Source of the DNA: Cinnamomum chago
Taxonomy: Eukaryota > Streptophyta > Magnoliopsida > Laurales > Lauraceae
NCBI GenBank assembly: GCA_038049695.1
Contig: CP142455.1
Span: 25,333,501-25,397,500, forward strand
Reading direction: 5' to 3'
Length of the DNA stretch: 64,000 nt
The notes beneath the pieces were generated by a model that did no database searches, had not been told where the DNA came from, and was given only the letters and a program-made list of their open reading frames with translations. Shown here piece by piece: positions 12,656-24,314 of this stretch. The position numbers and the translations under genes are program-made. Position 1 is the first letter of the stretch; every line of letters starts with the position of its first letter.

Positions 12656-13370
12656 CACTACAACAATATGCACTTTTAGCCACGTTTTTTAGCGACGATT
12701 TTACAAATCGTCGGTAAAAGGCAGACTTTCACCGACGTTTTTATTAAAAACGTCGGCAAAGTTGAATCGGAATATAGGGAAGTGGTTATTACAGACGAAT
12801 TTTAAAACGTCGCTAAAATGACTTTTAGCGACGTTTTATTTGTTTTACCGACGATAAAAAAAGTCGGTAAAAGCCTTTTTATTTTTATTTATTTTCCTAT
12901 TTTATTTTACCGACGCAAAAAAACGTCGGTAAAAGTCTTTACATTTATTATTTATTTTTTTATTTTCTTTTTATCGACGAAAAAAAACGTCGGTAAAATA
13001 TATAGTTAGCGACGTTTTATTCGTTTCACCGACGTTTTTTTCCTTAATAAAGCCTTTTAATTTTACTTTTGATTTTACCGACGAAAAAAAAACGTCGGTA
13101 AAAATATTGTATTATTTATTTAATTTTTTATTTTACCGACGAAAAAAAAAGTCGGTCAAAGCATTTTATTATTTATTTATTTATTTTCTTTTTTTTTTAC
13201 CGACGAAAAAAACCGTCGGTGAAACTAAATTTTATTATAAGGCGTAAAATAAATATTGGTTTGGAAAATGAAAAATAATCGATCTTTAACGACGAAAAAT
13301 TTTTTTGGCCGACGAAAATTTGCGTCGGATAAAGTTTTACCGACGTTAAGTGTAAAACGTCGGTAAATAT
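12656..13370. repeat. CACTA-2 left subterminal palindromes
   Basis: Repeated short palindromes of the form TTTACCGACG, a run of A, CGTCGGTAAA, at intervals of roughly 60-90 bp in T-rich spacers. Each can fold into a hairpin with an A-rich loop. They are likely TNPA binding sites by analogy with En/Spm. Confidence 0.85.
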
Positions 13371-13419
13371 TTAGTTTTTCCCTCCTTCTTTTCCTCTCCC
13401 GCCAACGCAAACCCTCTTT

Positions 13420-13572
13420 ATGGTTTTTCCCTCTATTGTTTTCTCTGTATTGTTTTCCCTCATCTGCTCCTCTTTGTCTGTCTCATCTGCTCATCTCTCT
13501 CTCTCGATCGGCGCTCTCTCTCTCTCTGTCTCTCTCGATCTGCTCTCCTCTCCTCTCTCTCTCTCTCTCTCA

Positions 13573-13603
<31 letters not shown>

Positions 13604-13810
13604 TCTCTCTCTCTCTCTCGATTTGGCTCATCTCTCTCTCGATCTGCACCGTCTTGGACCAAAGCTGGCTCATCTCTCTCTCGATCTGCACCGTCTTGGA
13701 CCAAAGCAACTGCTATCTCACCGCACTGCAACACCACTGAGGCCACCCTCCTCGTCCCTGCAACCCAACTGATCTCTCTCACCAGCTGCCTTCCTCTTCC
13801 AGGTTCGGAT
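13420..13810 (+). repeat. CT-rich leader with a 42-bp tandem duplication
   Basis: A (CT)n-rich stretch, purest at 13545-13620, is followed by two copies of a 42-bp unit (about 13625-13666 and 13667-13708), each containing GATCTGCACCGTCTTGGACC. The tract ends CTTCCTCTTCCAG then GTTCGG at about 13801, which looks like a splice donor after an untranslated leader. It lies just inside the left subterminal repeats, where a CACTA promoter would be expected. The open frames across it are low-complexity artefacts. Confidence 0.5.
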
Positions 13811-14689
13811 TTCACATTTTCTCCTTTTGTCAGTTCTTTACTTCTTTATTGGGGCTACTCAGAATTCCGATTTTGCTGCTCTTTCTTTTTGAATCGCATG
13901 AAACCCTAGTTTTGATGATGAGATTGTGAAATTCTCTGCTTTCTTCCTTGTATGAAAAACCTAGGAAGTGGATTTGGCGGCATTTTTTTGGGTTTTGTTT
14001 AAGTTGAATCTCACAAGGCTTTGTGTTTTGGATTTACCTATAGTTGGTTTTCTGTGATTTCTTCTTCGATGAAGAAATCTTCATTCTCTCTTGTTTGTCC
14101 CCTAGTATCTTAATTTGAATATCTAGGTGTTAATGGGCTTAAATCTTATATCAGAAAGAAGATGGTTTCATCTTAGAATGGAAGGATTGAATGATAGCGC
14201 CCAGTTTCTGTTTGGTGAAATGCTGCAGCAATGATAACTTTTATTAAAGTTTTTACTTAAAGGCTAAGTCAGCCCCATAAAAGCAATTCTTATTTGAGGG
14301 GATAAAAATTGCTTTTCCATATCATTGCAAAAAAGAAATATGTAGTGCCACAAAATATGTTGCACAGACTAAACTTTGTGTCCAAGTAGGCCAAATTAAC
14401 CTATTTAAACTTGTTAGTATTTTTGGACAAAGCCGTGCTTAAGAGTGTAAAAAGATAATAATACATTTTTTTTTAATTTGATGCATGTACATTTCATAAT
14501 AATATTATATGCATAAAATATATACATTCAGCATTGTGCTTATGAGCATAAGTTGGAACATAGATGAGGGGAATAGGAGATGTCAGGCCAATCAAATAAC
14601 TATAGCCCTTGTTTTTAAGTTTTCAAAATTTACTGTCTATACACCATGCAATTTTCTTGTGATAGAAATTCAACAGTAAATAATGCGTA

Positions 14690-14840
14690 GGGCATCATAG
14701 AACTTAGATTGGTGTCTATTCGAGGGGGCCTAACTTGTATGGACAGAGTAGAGTCTGGTTTTTTGGGTTTGAACACATGCTGATGTACTGATGCAACAAG
14801 ATGAGCACTCTAACCCACCAAGCTATAATATGTTTATTAA
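14690..14840 (-). repeat. Possible tRNA-derived SINE remnant
   Basis: Read on the minus strand, TAGCTTGGTGGGTTAGAGTGC resembles a Pol III box A and is followed, at tRNA-like spacing, by GTTCAAACCC resembling box B. No clear tail or target duplication is seen. Confidence 0.3.
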
Positions 14841-15164
14841 TTTTGATTTAATTTATTTTATACTTAGCAATAGATCATAAATACTTGAAAAATCGTAAAG
14901 TCCATACCTCTTTCACTGGTGCTCTCCTTTTGTTTGTATGTCTCCACCTATGATCCTTTTGATCCCTGTACAAACACCTATCCATTCGTCTTCACTGACA
15001 ATTGAGGAGACCAACATGCTTCTACTTGCATGTGGCCAAGGATCCCGCCTTGAAATTTCAAACACTTTGCCTTCTAACCTTTCTTTAATCACTTCGTATA
15101 ACAAAGGTCAAATCTCAAATACGATCTTAATAATATCCAATCCACATTCATGTATTAATTAATT

Positions 15165-16250
15165 AGAACTTGATTATGGTTAATTCTCTTTTGGATATGT
15201 ACGTGAAATGTGAAGAGATGGAGCTAGCCAGGAGTGTTTTTGATGTAGTTGAAGAAAGGGATCTCATCTCGTGGAATACCATAATTGCAGGGTATGCTAC
15301 AATTGGAGAAATGGAGATCTCCCATAGGCTTTTCAATGAAATGCCTAGCAGAGATCTGGTTTCTTGCAATGCTCTGATCGCTGGATATGCACAGGTGGGG
15401 CATTTCCAAGCTGTAATGAAACTATTCCAGGACATGCTTGTTAAGAATATTAGACCAGACAAGGTAACAGTTGTTAGCTTGGTTTCTGTTGCTGCCTTGA
15501 TTGGCTCCCTGAATGAAGGGAGAGGGATTCAGGGTTGGGTGGTCAAAGCCCGCGCAGAATGTGATCCCTTCTTAGGGTCAGCACTGATAGATATGTACAG
15601 CAAGTGTGGGAGCATTGAAAGAGCTCTTCTGGTTTTCGAAAGGGTTTATGAAAAGGATGTTATGGTGTGGACAGCAATGATTGCTGGACTTGCATTCCAT
15701 GGTTATGGAAAAAAAGCACTGGAATTGTTCAGGGAGATGCAGGAAGAACCGATGCCAAACAGAGTTACTCTTGTTGCTGTTCTTACTTCTTGTAGTCATA
15801 GTGGTTTGGTGGATCAGGGGCTAACAATCTTTTATGGTATGAAGGAAAACTATGGTGTCAAACCAGGAGTTGAGCACTATGGGTGCCTGGTTGATCTGTT
15901 AGGGCGAGCATGGATGATAACTGAGGCAAAGGATGTGACTGAATGGATGCCTATGAAACCGAGTGCATCTATCTGGGGGGCCAATGTTGAATGCTTGTAA
16001 AATTCATGGAGACGTCCAACTTGCTGAGACTGCTTTAAATGAGCTGGTCAAATTGGAGAAAGAGGAAGGTTATGTTCTGCTGTCTAATATATATGCTGCT
16101 TGTGGGAAGTGGAACCACTCAAACAAAATTAGAGGAATCATGGGAACAAGAGGAGTGAAGAAGAAAGCTGGCCGCAGTAGTGTGGTTGTCGATGGTGTTG
16201 CCCATGAGTTTATTGCCGCAGACGAGGCATTCCAGATGGGTATCAAATGT
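15165..16250 (+). pseudogene. PPR (PLS-class, E-type) gene fragment captured in CACTA-2
   Basis: PPR proteins bind organelle RNA; PLS/E-type members act mainly in RNA editing. In the first open frame (15170-16000, 276 residues) about seven P/L/S repeats can be read: NSLLDMYVKC (residue 4), SWNTIIAGYA (33), SCNALIAGYA (64), TVVSLVSVAA (99), GSALIDMYSKCGS (135), VWTAMIAGLA (165) and TLVAVLTSCSHSG (199). The E motif follows from EHYGCLVDLLGRA. Within the E motif near 15978 the frame shifts by one extra base, and similarity resumes as MLNACKIHGDVQLAE to about 16245, ending VVVDGVAHEFIA. The N-terminal half is absent: similarity starts abruptly at ~15165. No DYW domain follows. It lies inside CACTA-2, so capture of a host gene is likely. 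Confidence 0.85.
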
Positions 16251-17498
16251 TGAAGTGTTTGAATGGAGACATGAGATCTAGTTCTGACAGTTTTTACTTC
16301 CTGCAACAGTTGCTGGACATATTGCCTGTAAATATGTTCATCTTCCATCAACAGTTGCTGGACCTATTGCCTCAAATTTTGGTACACTGGTACAGCATGG
16401 AAATTAGGTTGGGAGTTGACAATCAAGTTTAAAGTGATCATTTCATGAAATTTAAAATCCCTGTAGTTGGAGAAAATTTGAATCCCAGATTTTTTAGAAA
16501 GGTGAAAACCAACTTTCATTTCTTAGGAAAGCAGGGGCTGTTTCCTTGGGTGAAATGTTTGAGTCTTGGATGGTGGTGATTTGTCAAATGCTATTTCTTG
16601 GGTTAAATGATTGGTGGAGGGCCCATTGAAGTTTCATTTTTATTTTTAACGAGATCAATCTCCGTTGTCTTCCATTCAGGTGGGTTTTTGGCTGTGGGTC
16701 AGGAAGCTAATGCTGTTGCAGATTAAATGGTGCAAACAAGGGGTGGATAGGCTGAATCATATTGTTTGGCCTTTGTTGTAGACTTTGATTTCGCATAATA
16801 ATCAAATGTCATTTCACTTCTTTTAACTTCTCAATCTTGGTTACCATTATCTCTCACAATCTCCATTTGTGCCAACTATGAAACCTTGGGTGCTAACTCT
16901 GGGCATACCCCAAAAAACATGTGCTATGTGCTTAGGCACCAAATGATATAATTGCCACTTGGGCATGCATCAACCTGTGTTTGAATGTCCAAGGAGGGCC
17001 TTTTGGTAATCCAAAGAGAGCAATTAACCCAAAACAGTTACAATAGCAAATAAAAAATAAAAAATAAATCCCATCAAAAGCACTTTAATTGTGTTTTTTT
17101 CTTCAAAATGTCAACAATTAAATTGTTAGCTTTCTCCATTGTCTTCTTCAATTCATCTTCTGACGTTTGATATTCAATTCATCTCAGGCCTATACCAGAT
17201 CACTCAAATTTTTGAGAGAGAGAGAGAGATATTTTATGGAAACAACTTCAAATTTTTACTTAAAGTAGTCCATGAACACCCCTAACTACTCAAAGTTCAC
17301 TATTTGGTCATCTATACTTTGTACTAATCTTGAACTCAGCTTACCCTTTCTGTGGCTCTTCTATGTATAGTATAGTATAGTTCAGGTAAACTGAAACGAG
17401 AAATATCAACCAAATTAACAATTAATTGTGCTCCGCATTACAAAATCTGATTATATTTTGTTATTCCTAATCTTTATATGGCTCTCCCCTAATTGTAG

Positions 17499-18641
17499 CA
17501 AGTATTTGATATCGGGGACTACGAGGGCGATGTGCAGCTCAGGGCGGACGTTGACCGCCAATGTGGGGTTTTGTATAAGAGTTGGAAGTACGAGTTGCAT
17601 TGTCACTATTTGGAGCTGTTGGAGCAGGGGGTTCCCCGACCCCAGGACCACCCGGCAGAGGGTTGTGATCTAGCTGACTGGCAGTTGATGGTTTCGCAGT
17701 GTTGGGAATCGCCAGCCTGGAAGGTAACGTTTGGATGTTATCTACAACAATTATTTATGTATTCCAACGTAATTCTATTAGTAATGATTTTATAAATGAC
17801 TGCTATTGTATTATTGTTTTTCTATGTAGGCAAAGTCGAAAAAAGCTCAAGAGAGTCGAGCCAAGCTGCCATATAATCATACTAGTGGCTCCAGGTCATT
17901 TGTATCGAGAATGTCTCTGATGGTACTAATTATATTCATATGAAGAAACTAGATTAAGTTTATTAATTTATCAATATGTAGCTAGGTTCATATCTAATAC
18001 AAAGCTATTTCAAATGACAGAGGGCACAGAATGCCGGTCAAGCGCCGCCTATTACTCAATTCTTCCGCAACACTCACTACAGAGTAAAGAGTAGTCAGTG
18101 GGTAAATGAGGTGGCTCAGCAGAGACATGTACGTTTGCTAATAAATCAATTTTGATAAATAATGTCATAAAATCATTCTAAATCATTTTTTATTTAAATG
18201 GCAGGAGGCCTTGGTGCAGCGGACTGAGGAGCAGTCGCAGCCCTCTGTCACAGCTCCTATGACTCAGGAGCAGATTGTTGTTGAGGTGCTTGGGCAGAGG
18301 TCGGGATACTTAAAAGGGTATGGCATATATACGAGGACCTCTGCATCTTCCACACAGTCTCGGACACCAGATCCTGAGGTGATCGCCCTGCGAGAGCAAC
18401 TAGCTGAGCAGGGTCGGAAACAAGCTGAACAGGATCAGAGGCAGGCTGAGCAGGATAGGAGGGTAGCTGAGCAGGATAGGAGGGTAGCTGAGCAGGATAA
18501 GAGGCAACGAACACTTGAGGCCCTCGTTCAATAGTTGGCAGCTGCGACAGGGATAGATCTGACCAGCTTTCACGACATCACGAGAGGGACCTCTTCTGCT
18601 GGTGATGGCACATCTACTGGAGATCATGATGCGACCCTTTG
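17499..18641 (+). CDS. TNPA-like protein gene of CACTA-2 (Transposase_24 / Ptta-En/Spm family), probably decayed
   Basis: Four exons join in phase through GT-AG introns: 17499-17723, 17830-17922, 18021-18128 and 18205-18641. Exon 1 has FDIGDYEGDV and DWQLMVSQCWESPAWK. Exon 2 has ESRAKLPYNHTSGSRSF. Exon 3 has PPITQFFRNTH. Exon 4 has the family signature MTQEQIVVEVLGQRSGYLKG followed by a coiled coil built on the heptad AEQDRRV. These are hallmarks of plant En/Spm TNPA-like proteins, which bind the element's subterminal repeats. There is an in-frame TAG in exon 4 (18532-18534) after the coiled coil; residues beyond it still look family-like (LAAATGIDLTSF). The upstream 5' exons are not identified. 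A probable last exon with the 3' untranslated region follows the AG at 23248, so the last intron would hold about 4.6 kb. Confidence 0.7.
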
Positions 18642-18838
18642 GTTAGTAGATTATTCTATTGAAATTTTAACATAATAACTAGTCAAAATTTATAAACACT
18701 AAAATTGTAGCATTTTCAACACCTTGGAAATGTGAATGAAGATTTGATTTTGGGAATTGGGTTGGATTCTTTTTTGGGAATTGAGATGGAAATGTGAAGA
18801 TGAGTTCATTGATCTTTGGTTCTTTCTTTTTGGATTAG

Positions 18839-18977
18839 ACTCCCCTTATGTTGGCTGTAATGCATGGGAGGATCTCTTTTGTACATCTGTCTGTCTTTGA
18901 AGTCATCAAAGTGATAGAGAGTTTTGTTAGGCATGAAGAAACCCTTCCAAGAGAGTTGAAACATTCCAAACCCGAAG
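18839..18977 (+). pseudogene. Captured exon with ankyrin-repeat similarity (XBAT-like)
   Basis: The segment is bounded by AG before 18839 and GTAAAT after 18977, and is open throughout. It starts TPLMLAVMHGRISFV, close to the ankyrin motif of plant XBAT-type RING E3 ligases (TPLMLAAMHGKI). The rest (ESFVRHEETLPRELKHSK) is not ankyrin-like and I do not recognise it. It lies in the long last intron of the CACTA-2 TNPA-like gene, so it is best seen as a captured fragment. The family assignment rests on about 15 residues. Confidence 0.4.
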
Positions 18978-18979
18978 GT

Positions 18980-21900
18980 AAATTTCTTTTCTTGTCTATC
19001 TAATTATTTGGTTATTTAATCTGGTATGGGGCACATATCTAGCTGTCCGAATGCTCTTGCTCCACAAGGTATTGATTCTCATTACACTTGTAGCATTGTT
19101 TTTATTGTACAGTTGACACCCTAGATCAACTTGATGACCATCAAATATATGATGAGATTTTTCATGTGTTGTTGGGGACATGGGAATATTAACATAAATA
19201 TTAACATAACATAAGTTCAGGTCATTATTTACTTATAAGACAGACATAAGTTCAGGTCATTATAAGAAAGACATGGGAATATTAACATAAATAAGTACAG
19301 ATTTTTTTTAACTTAATTTATTTACTTTTTCTTTTTTAAAGTTTAAGTGGTGATGATGATGAACCATCTTTTGTTATTCTGTGGTAATGTATATTCAAAT
19401 AATGAACTAACAACCAACCTTCGCATATGTTGGAACTTACTCCCACATGCAGCAAGTGGATGCTTGATCAATGCATGCATACAGATTACTTGCACATGAA
19501 GATTCATGTGTCTCTGTTTACAGATGTAGACACATGCAACATTTTATTTGTTTGTAAATATTTATCCAAATAAAACATGGACACTTGAATTGCTAACTTT
19601 GACTTCTGTCGCTGTGCAATCTAATGATCAGTCTGAAGCTTTGGAAGATACATCTGCTAGATATCTGGGCTGATCTCACAAGTCCATAACCTATTGTCAA
19701 TCTCAGCCATCTAGAAACTGAAAAAAAAAAAAAACGACTGATAAAACAGCCAGATAAACATGTGTACTCTAGTAAAGAGCGTTCCCTTCTACTGGGATTT
19801 CAAGAACCAGCTAAGAGTGAGTCATCCCAGCTGTCTTACTGTACTTGGCTGAGTCATATGATATCAGACTCAGTGGTGCCAAGTCGGTTATCAATAAAGA
19901 TTTTTGAAAACATGCCCTCTCATCAATGCCATTATCGAGGGATTTAAGCGGGTAAGGTTCAGGTTGGGTCCATGGCGAATCAGGGGACAACTCTGGACAC
20001 CGCGGATTCTTCAGACTTCAGAGGCTGCTATTGATCAACAAATAAAGTGCTTATGAGTTTGGTTTTTAGGTTATGGACTGGTGATCTGTTGGACGCTGCA
20101 GCTAAGGAGATTACACCTATAGATGTAAGAAGAGGCAATATGGGAGGTGATGGCGCTGCTGTGACATCAGCAGCAGGCCCCCACATGTCATTTTGTGGCT
20201 TGGGCCCATAAAAGAAACAAACAAGAGGATCCTAGTCTTATCATATAAGTGATTGTCAATAGACCTGATTAGTAAATTACCTATGATGGCTATCATATAA
20301 ATTACCTTTGATGGGTATCATAAACCTTTCTAAAAGGCTTCCTTGTGGAGTCCACCAAAGGCCACAACAATCAAAAAGAGAGATTTGGAGATCGAAAGAT
20401 TGAGATGAAAACCTACATTATACAAAATATGGGGATCCAAATACTTCATCCACGACTCTCAAGTGTAACTGTTGTAGAAGGCATCAATTTTTTGGAACTT
20501 CAATCCAATTATGAGTAACAGTTGACAGAAAGTTAAATTTAGGCTAATAGGAGCGTATTAAATGTAAAAAAGTCTGCTATTTGTATATTTCTGTTAAGAG
20601 GTTTTTTTAATCTGTAGATGGAACCACTACTGTAATATAATTGTGTTTTCTGCTAAAAGCTCTGTTCTATTTTTTGAGCATTCTAATTTGATGTAAATTG
20701 ATTTTTATGTTTTTTTTCACATGCTCCAGTAGTTTCTCCTATAATAGAACTTGGTCCTTTTTTGTTTCTTTATTTGAATGCTTTACTTTACAATAAAAAC
20801 TGACATGATTGATTGGGAAAACTTAATTTTGCAGAAATTTGAACCAGGATACACAGTACCAAAGAAGGCCAGTTTGGCTGATGTAGCAGTGACAATCAGG
20901 TGATTTTCCTTCACCCTTTTGGTCTCTCTAAAATGATGCTTTAGAATAATATCTATGGAACTCATTTCTATGGTTTGATATTAATTTGCTTGTAGATATG
21001 TTTTATGTTTTTATTGAATTCGAAGTGTTGGAGTAGTTGTGTATGAAATGAGATTCAAGGTTTGGAGGGGTATGTTTCATGTCTATGGTTTTTTTTAAAG
21101 TTCAGGTCCTGGCTTAAACTTATTCCAGATTGACTCAGATCGATCAGGCCTACATCTTTTGAATCACAGAGTTGCTGGAGTTCCAATTTCAGCATTCTTC
21201 AATAAAATACCAAAAGTCTTAAATATGAAGTTCTTTTGGGAAAATGTAGCCACCAACCAGTCAGTATGGGTTCTATAATCAGCCCATTGAGTCAATCTAA
21301 TGTGGCACCAGACCACTGACCTATTCACGTGAAGGAGAGTGTAATGAGGGTGCTTCACTCCCAACTACTCAAATGGAGTTAGTGTATAACCTTTAGTGAA
21401 AACCACAGGCAAAGGTTTTCATGTGTTGTTGGGGACAATATGGAGGTGGTTGTTTGGGGTGGTGTTAGCTCACCTTCCAACCCATCTTACTTAAAGAATT
21501 TCAAACAAAAACTGTAAATTTGGAAGTGAAAAAAAGACTAACACACAAAGGTAACGATCTAGTTTATTTGATGGGGACATGAGTTGAGTTTTTCATGGGG
21601 TTTTCATAGAGTTGATACTCCATCGTCAGTGCATTATTTATATAGAATTGGACCCATACATTGCACTCTTAATGCTGTAGCATGAGTTCTCTAGTGGAAA
21701 AACAGATTGTCTTGAAAAGGAACAGTGGGATGATGAAAGCATGGAAGTCGTGGTTGAAGAATTATGAAACACCCCACTGTAATATTTTGAAAGTGAGGCA
21801 TTGTAAAGTAATTTTCGGGTTTTTGAGGAGTTTTCATGTGACCCTCTTCATTTGAAGTTATAAACACCATTTTTCCTGGCTGATTATATCCTTCAGGTGC

Positions 21901-23240
21901 CACAATCCCACTCAGATCCTGAGTATCACCCATCGATCCATTTGTGTTTTGGTTGCATAAAAATTGTTTTTTTTTTTTTATGAAAGAGAGAGAATGTCTA
22001 GATGCTTAATGCATTATTGAATGAATTTTATTGGCTTTAATCCATGTAATGAGTGTGGGTATTAGAATAATCATGCTCTTAACTTGACCCTGAGGTGGCA
22101 GTTTTCAACATCTAGAAAGTAGAGAGATGCAGGCATACGGCTCTGAGATTTCCATTGACTTCTGCATTTTCTTTGAAATTTTCCCATTTTGAGTCCATGG
22201 ATGCTGAAATGCAATCCCATTAGGAAGAAAAAAGGCTTATTCTTCATCATCATTGCTGCAAAAGCCTAGTTTTACATTTCCATCCAAGCCTTGCTAATGG
22301 AAACTCAATAATCCATACTCCACAGTGTTACTGTTTTCCCATCAGTACCTCATTTATGTGATATATGTTGAATTTGATGATTGAAGCTAATGCAATGTGA
22401 ATGAATTGAATTTCTATGACATGACTCCATGATATAGTGAGGATTTACAAGTTAGGGAGCCAATATGAATAATAATCTTTTAGAATGAGATAAAACATGA
22501 CAGTAGGGGTTGATTGAACTGGTAGAACTCACAAAGCAGTGGGATAAAGCTTTGATGATGGTTCATAATTCCATGCTAAATGAATGCTAGGAACAATCAG
22601 AAAGCTTGAGAATGAAATTTTACTGCTAGTCCAGTCTTGTTTGCTTGGAAAATGTAGGTTTTTGCTGTTATCATTTTCAACGAAGTGGATCTTAAAAAGA
22701 AAGTAAGAACAGATGTAGGAATAGAATTGATGTGAACGAATCTAATAATCATTGTCTCGTTCACAATGTTTATAGTCCTGGTTGGAGCATGTATCACAAT
22801 TACAGCTTTTTAATGGCTGTGTTAATGTCGCTTTTTAATGGCTGTGTTAATGTCACTTTACATCTTGATCAATTTAACAGTGGACTCACTGACATTGTGT
22901 TAGAATGTATGGAGATTCATAATTGAAGTGAGTTGTTGTAGCATCATGTAACTTTTCAAATTGTCCACATAATATACTTGGCTACCTGTCACATATTAGC
23001 ACAGGTAATTTTGTTCTTTAGTTCAAATTTGTAAATGGTCAATATCGCTTTATTTGGGAAAACAATGGCCAACAACATTAACCATGCTCTTCTACCACTC
23101 CCACCATCATGTATCTTTTGAAAACCAATGAAGTAATTGCACAAGTCTGAATTGATTGCTTTATCCTCATATCTATCGTAATTCATAAGCAGCACACATC
23201 CAGGAAGGATGAATGCTTAAGATTCTAATGTTGTTTTTGT
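18980..23240 (+). other. Internal filler of CACTA-2 with possible captured fragments
   Basis: Mostly AT-rich, with no gene that I can name. One more exon-like piece (about 20836-20900: AG before KFEPGYTVPKKASLADVAVT, GT after) is open and has splice-site context, but its source is unknown. A near-exact repeat of GCTTTTTAATGGCTGTGTTAATGTC lies at about 22805-22855. The filler lies between exon 4 and the probable terminal exon of the TNPA-like gene. Confidence 0.4.
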
Positions 23241-23517
23241 TATTGCAGATTGATGGACGCTTTGGGGTCGGTTGCAGACTATCTAAATGTGTTTTATTTT
23301 TTTAGTTTATTTGTATATGTAAATTCGACATATATATGGGATTGGGACTGTATCATTATTGATTGTAATATTTGTTATTTGATGAAAAATGGACTTTTAG
23401 ACTTTTGTTTGCATTGAATTTTTATATTGAATAGGTTTGACACAGGTGTACAAAACAGGTTTAAAGGGAAAAATATATATATATTGAAAAAAGCTATTAT
23501 AAAAAAAATTAAAATAC

Positions 23518-24311
23518 ATTTACCGACGTTTTTTTTCGTTGATAAAAGGTTACCTAATTTTTCCCGACGAAACAAAAGCGTTGGGTAAACATCTTTTTTA
23601 ATCTTTTACCGACGAAAAAAAACGTCGGTAAATTTTTTTTTTATTTTTCTTACTTTTGCCGACGAAAAATAAACGTCGGTAAAGTGTTTTGATTTTTCAT
23701 AAAATTTTTATTTTTATTTTACCGACGAAAATAAACGTCGGTAAAATCATTTTTATTTTTTATTTTTTATTTATTTTTTGTTGCCGACGAAAATTAAACG
23801 TCGGTAATAGTATTTTTATTTTTTATTTTTTATTTATTTTATTTTACCGACGGAAAATAAACGTCGGTAAAATCATTTTTATTTTTTATTTTTATTTATT
23901 TTATTTTACCGACGAAAAATAAACGTCGGTAATGGTATTTTTATTTTTATTTTTTATTTATTTTTTGTTACCGACGAAAAAAAAACGTCGGTAATAGTAT
24001 TTTTATTTTTTATTTTTTATTTATTTTGTTTTACCGACGAAAAAAAACGTCGGTAAAAGTATTTATTAGATATTTACAAATATAAATTTAGTTTTTACGA
24101 CGTTGTTTTTCGTCGGTAAAGTGCAAATAATCGTCGGTAAATATTAACTTTTGACCGACGAAAATTATTTTCGTCGGTACAAACTTTCCTCCACTTTTTG
24201 TTACCGACGAAAATATTATCGTCGGCCCGACGTCGGTAAAAGTTTTACCGACGTTTTTAGGACTTTTTGCGACGAAAATTTTCGTCGCTAAAAGTGCAGT
24301 TTGTTGTAGTG
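23518..24311. repeat. CACTA-2 right subterminal palindromes
   Basis: About ten copies of the ACCGACGAAA / CGTCGGTAAA palindrome in T-rich spacers of about 70-90 bp. Several adjacent units are nearly identical, for example around 23700-24060, which suggests recent local amplification. They mirror the left end. Confidence 0.85.
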
Positions 24312-24314
24312 CTA

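Larger units (their letters stand above)
12656..24311 (+). mobile_element. CACTA-2: end-to-end En/Spm element of 11.66 kb with captured host sequence
   Basis: Begins CACTACAACAA at 12656 and ends TTGTTGTAGTG at 24311. It is flanked by the 3-bp direct repeat CTA (12653-12655 and 24312-24314), the target duplication typical of CACTA elements. Both ends carry matching subterminal repeats, with CACTTTTAGC just inside each terminus. Inside are a CT-rich leader, a PPR gene fragment, a spliced TNPA-like gene, and about 4.6 kb of mixed sequence with exon-like pieces. No Transposase_21 or DUF4218 region is seen, so the element would depend on a transposase from elsewhere. Confidence 0.9.

Noticed and set aside
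13420-13909. Long Ser/Leu-rich open frames in two phases
   Set aside because: They come from the (CT)n tract, where several frames are open at once; no domain is present.
14913-15104. Minus-strand frame of 63 residues (KERLEGKVFEISRRDPWPH)
   Set aside because: It looks protein-like and may be a captured scrap, but I cannot name a family or find flanking exons, so it is not listed as a gene.
15165-16250. A working host PPR gene
   Set aside because: It lies inside a defined CACTA element, lacks its N-terminal half and has a frame change in the E domain.
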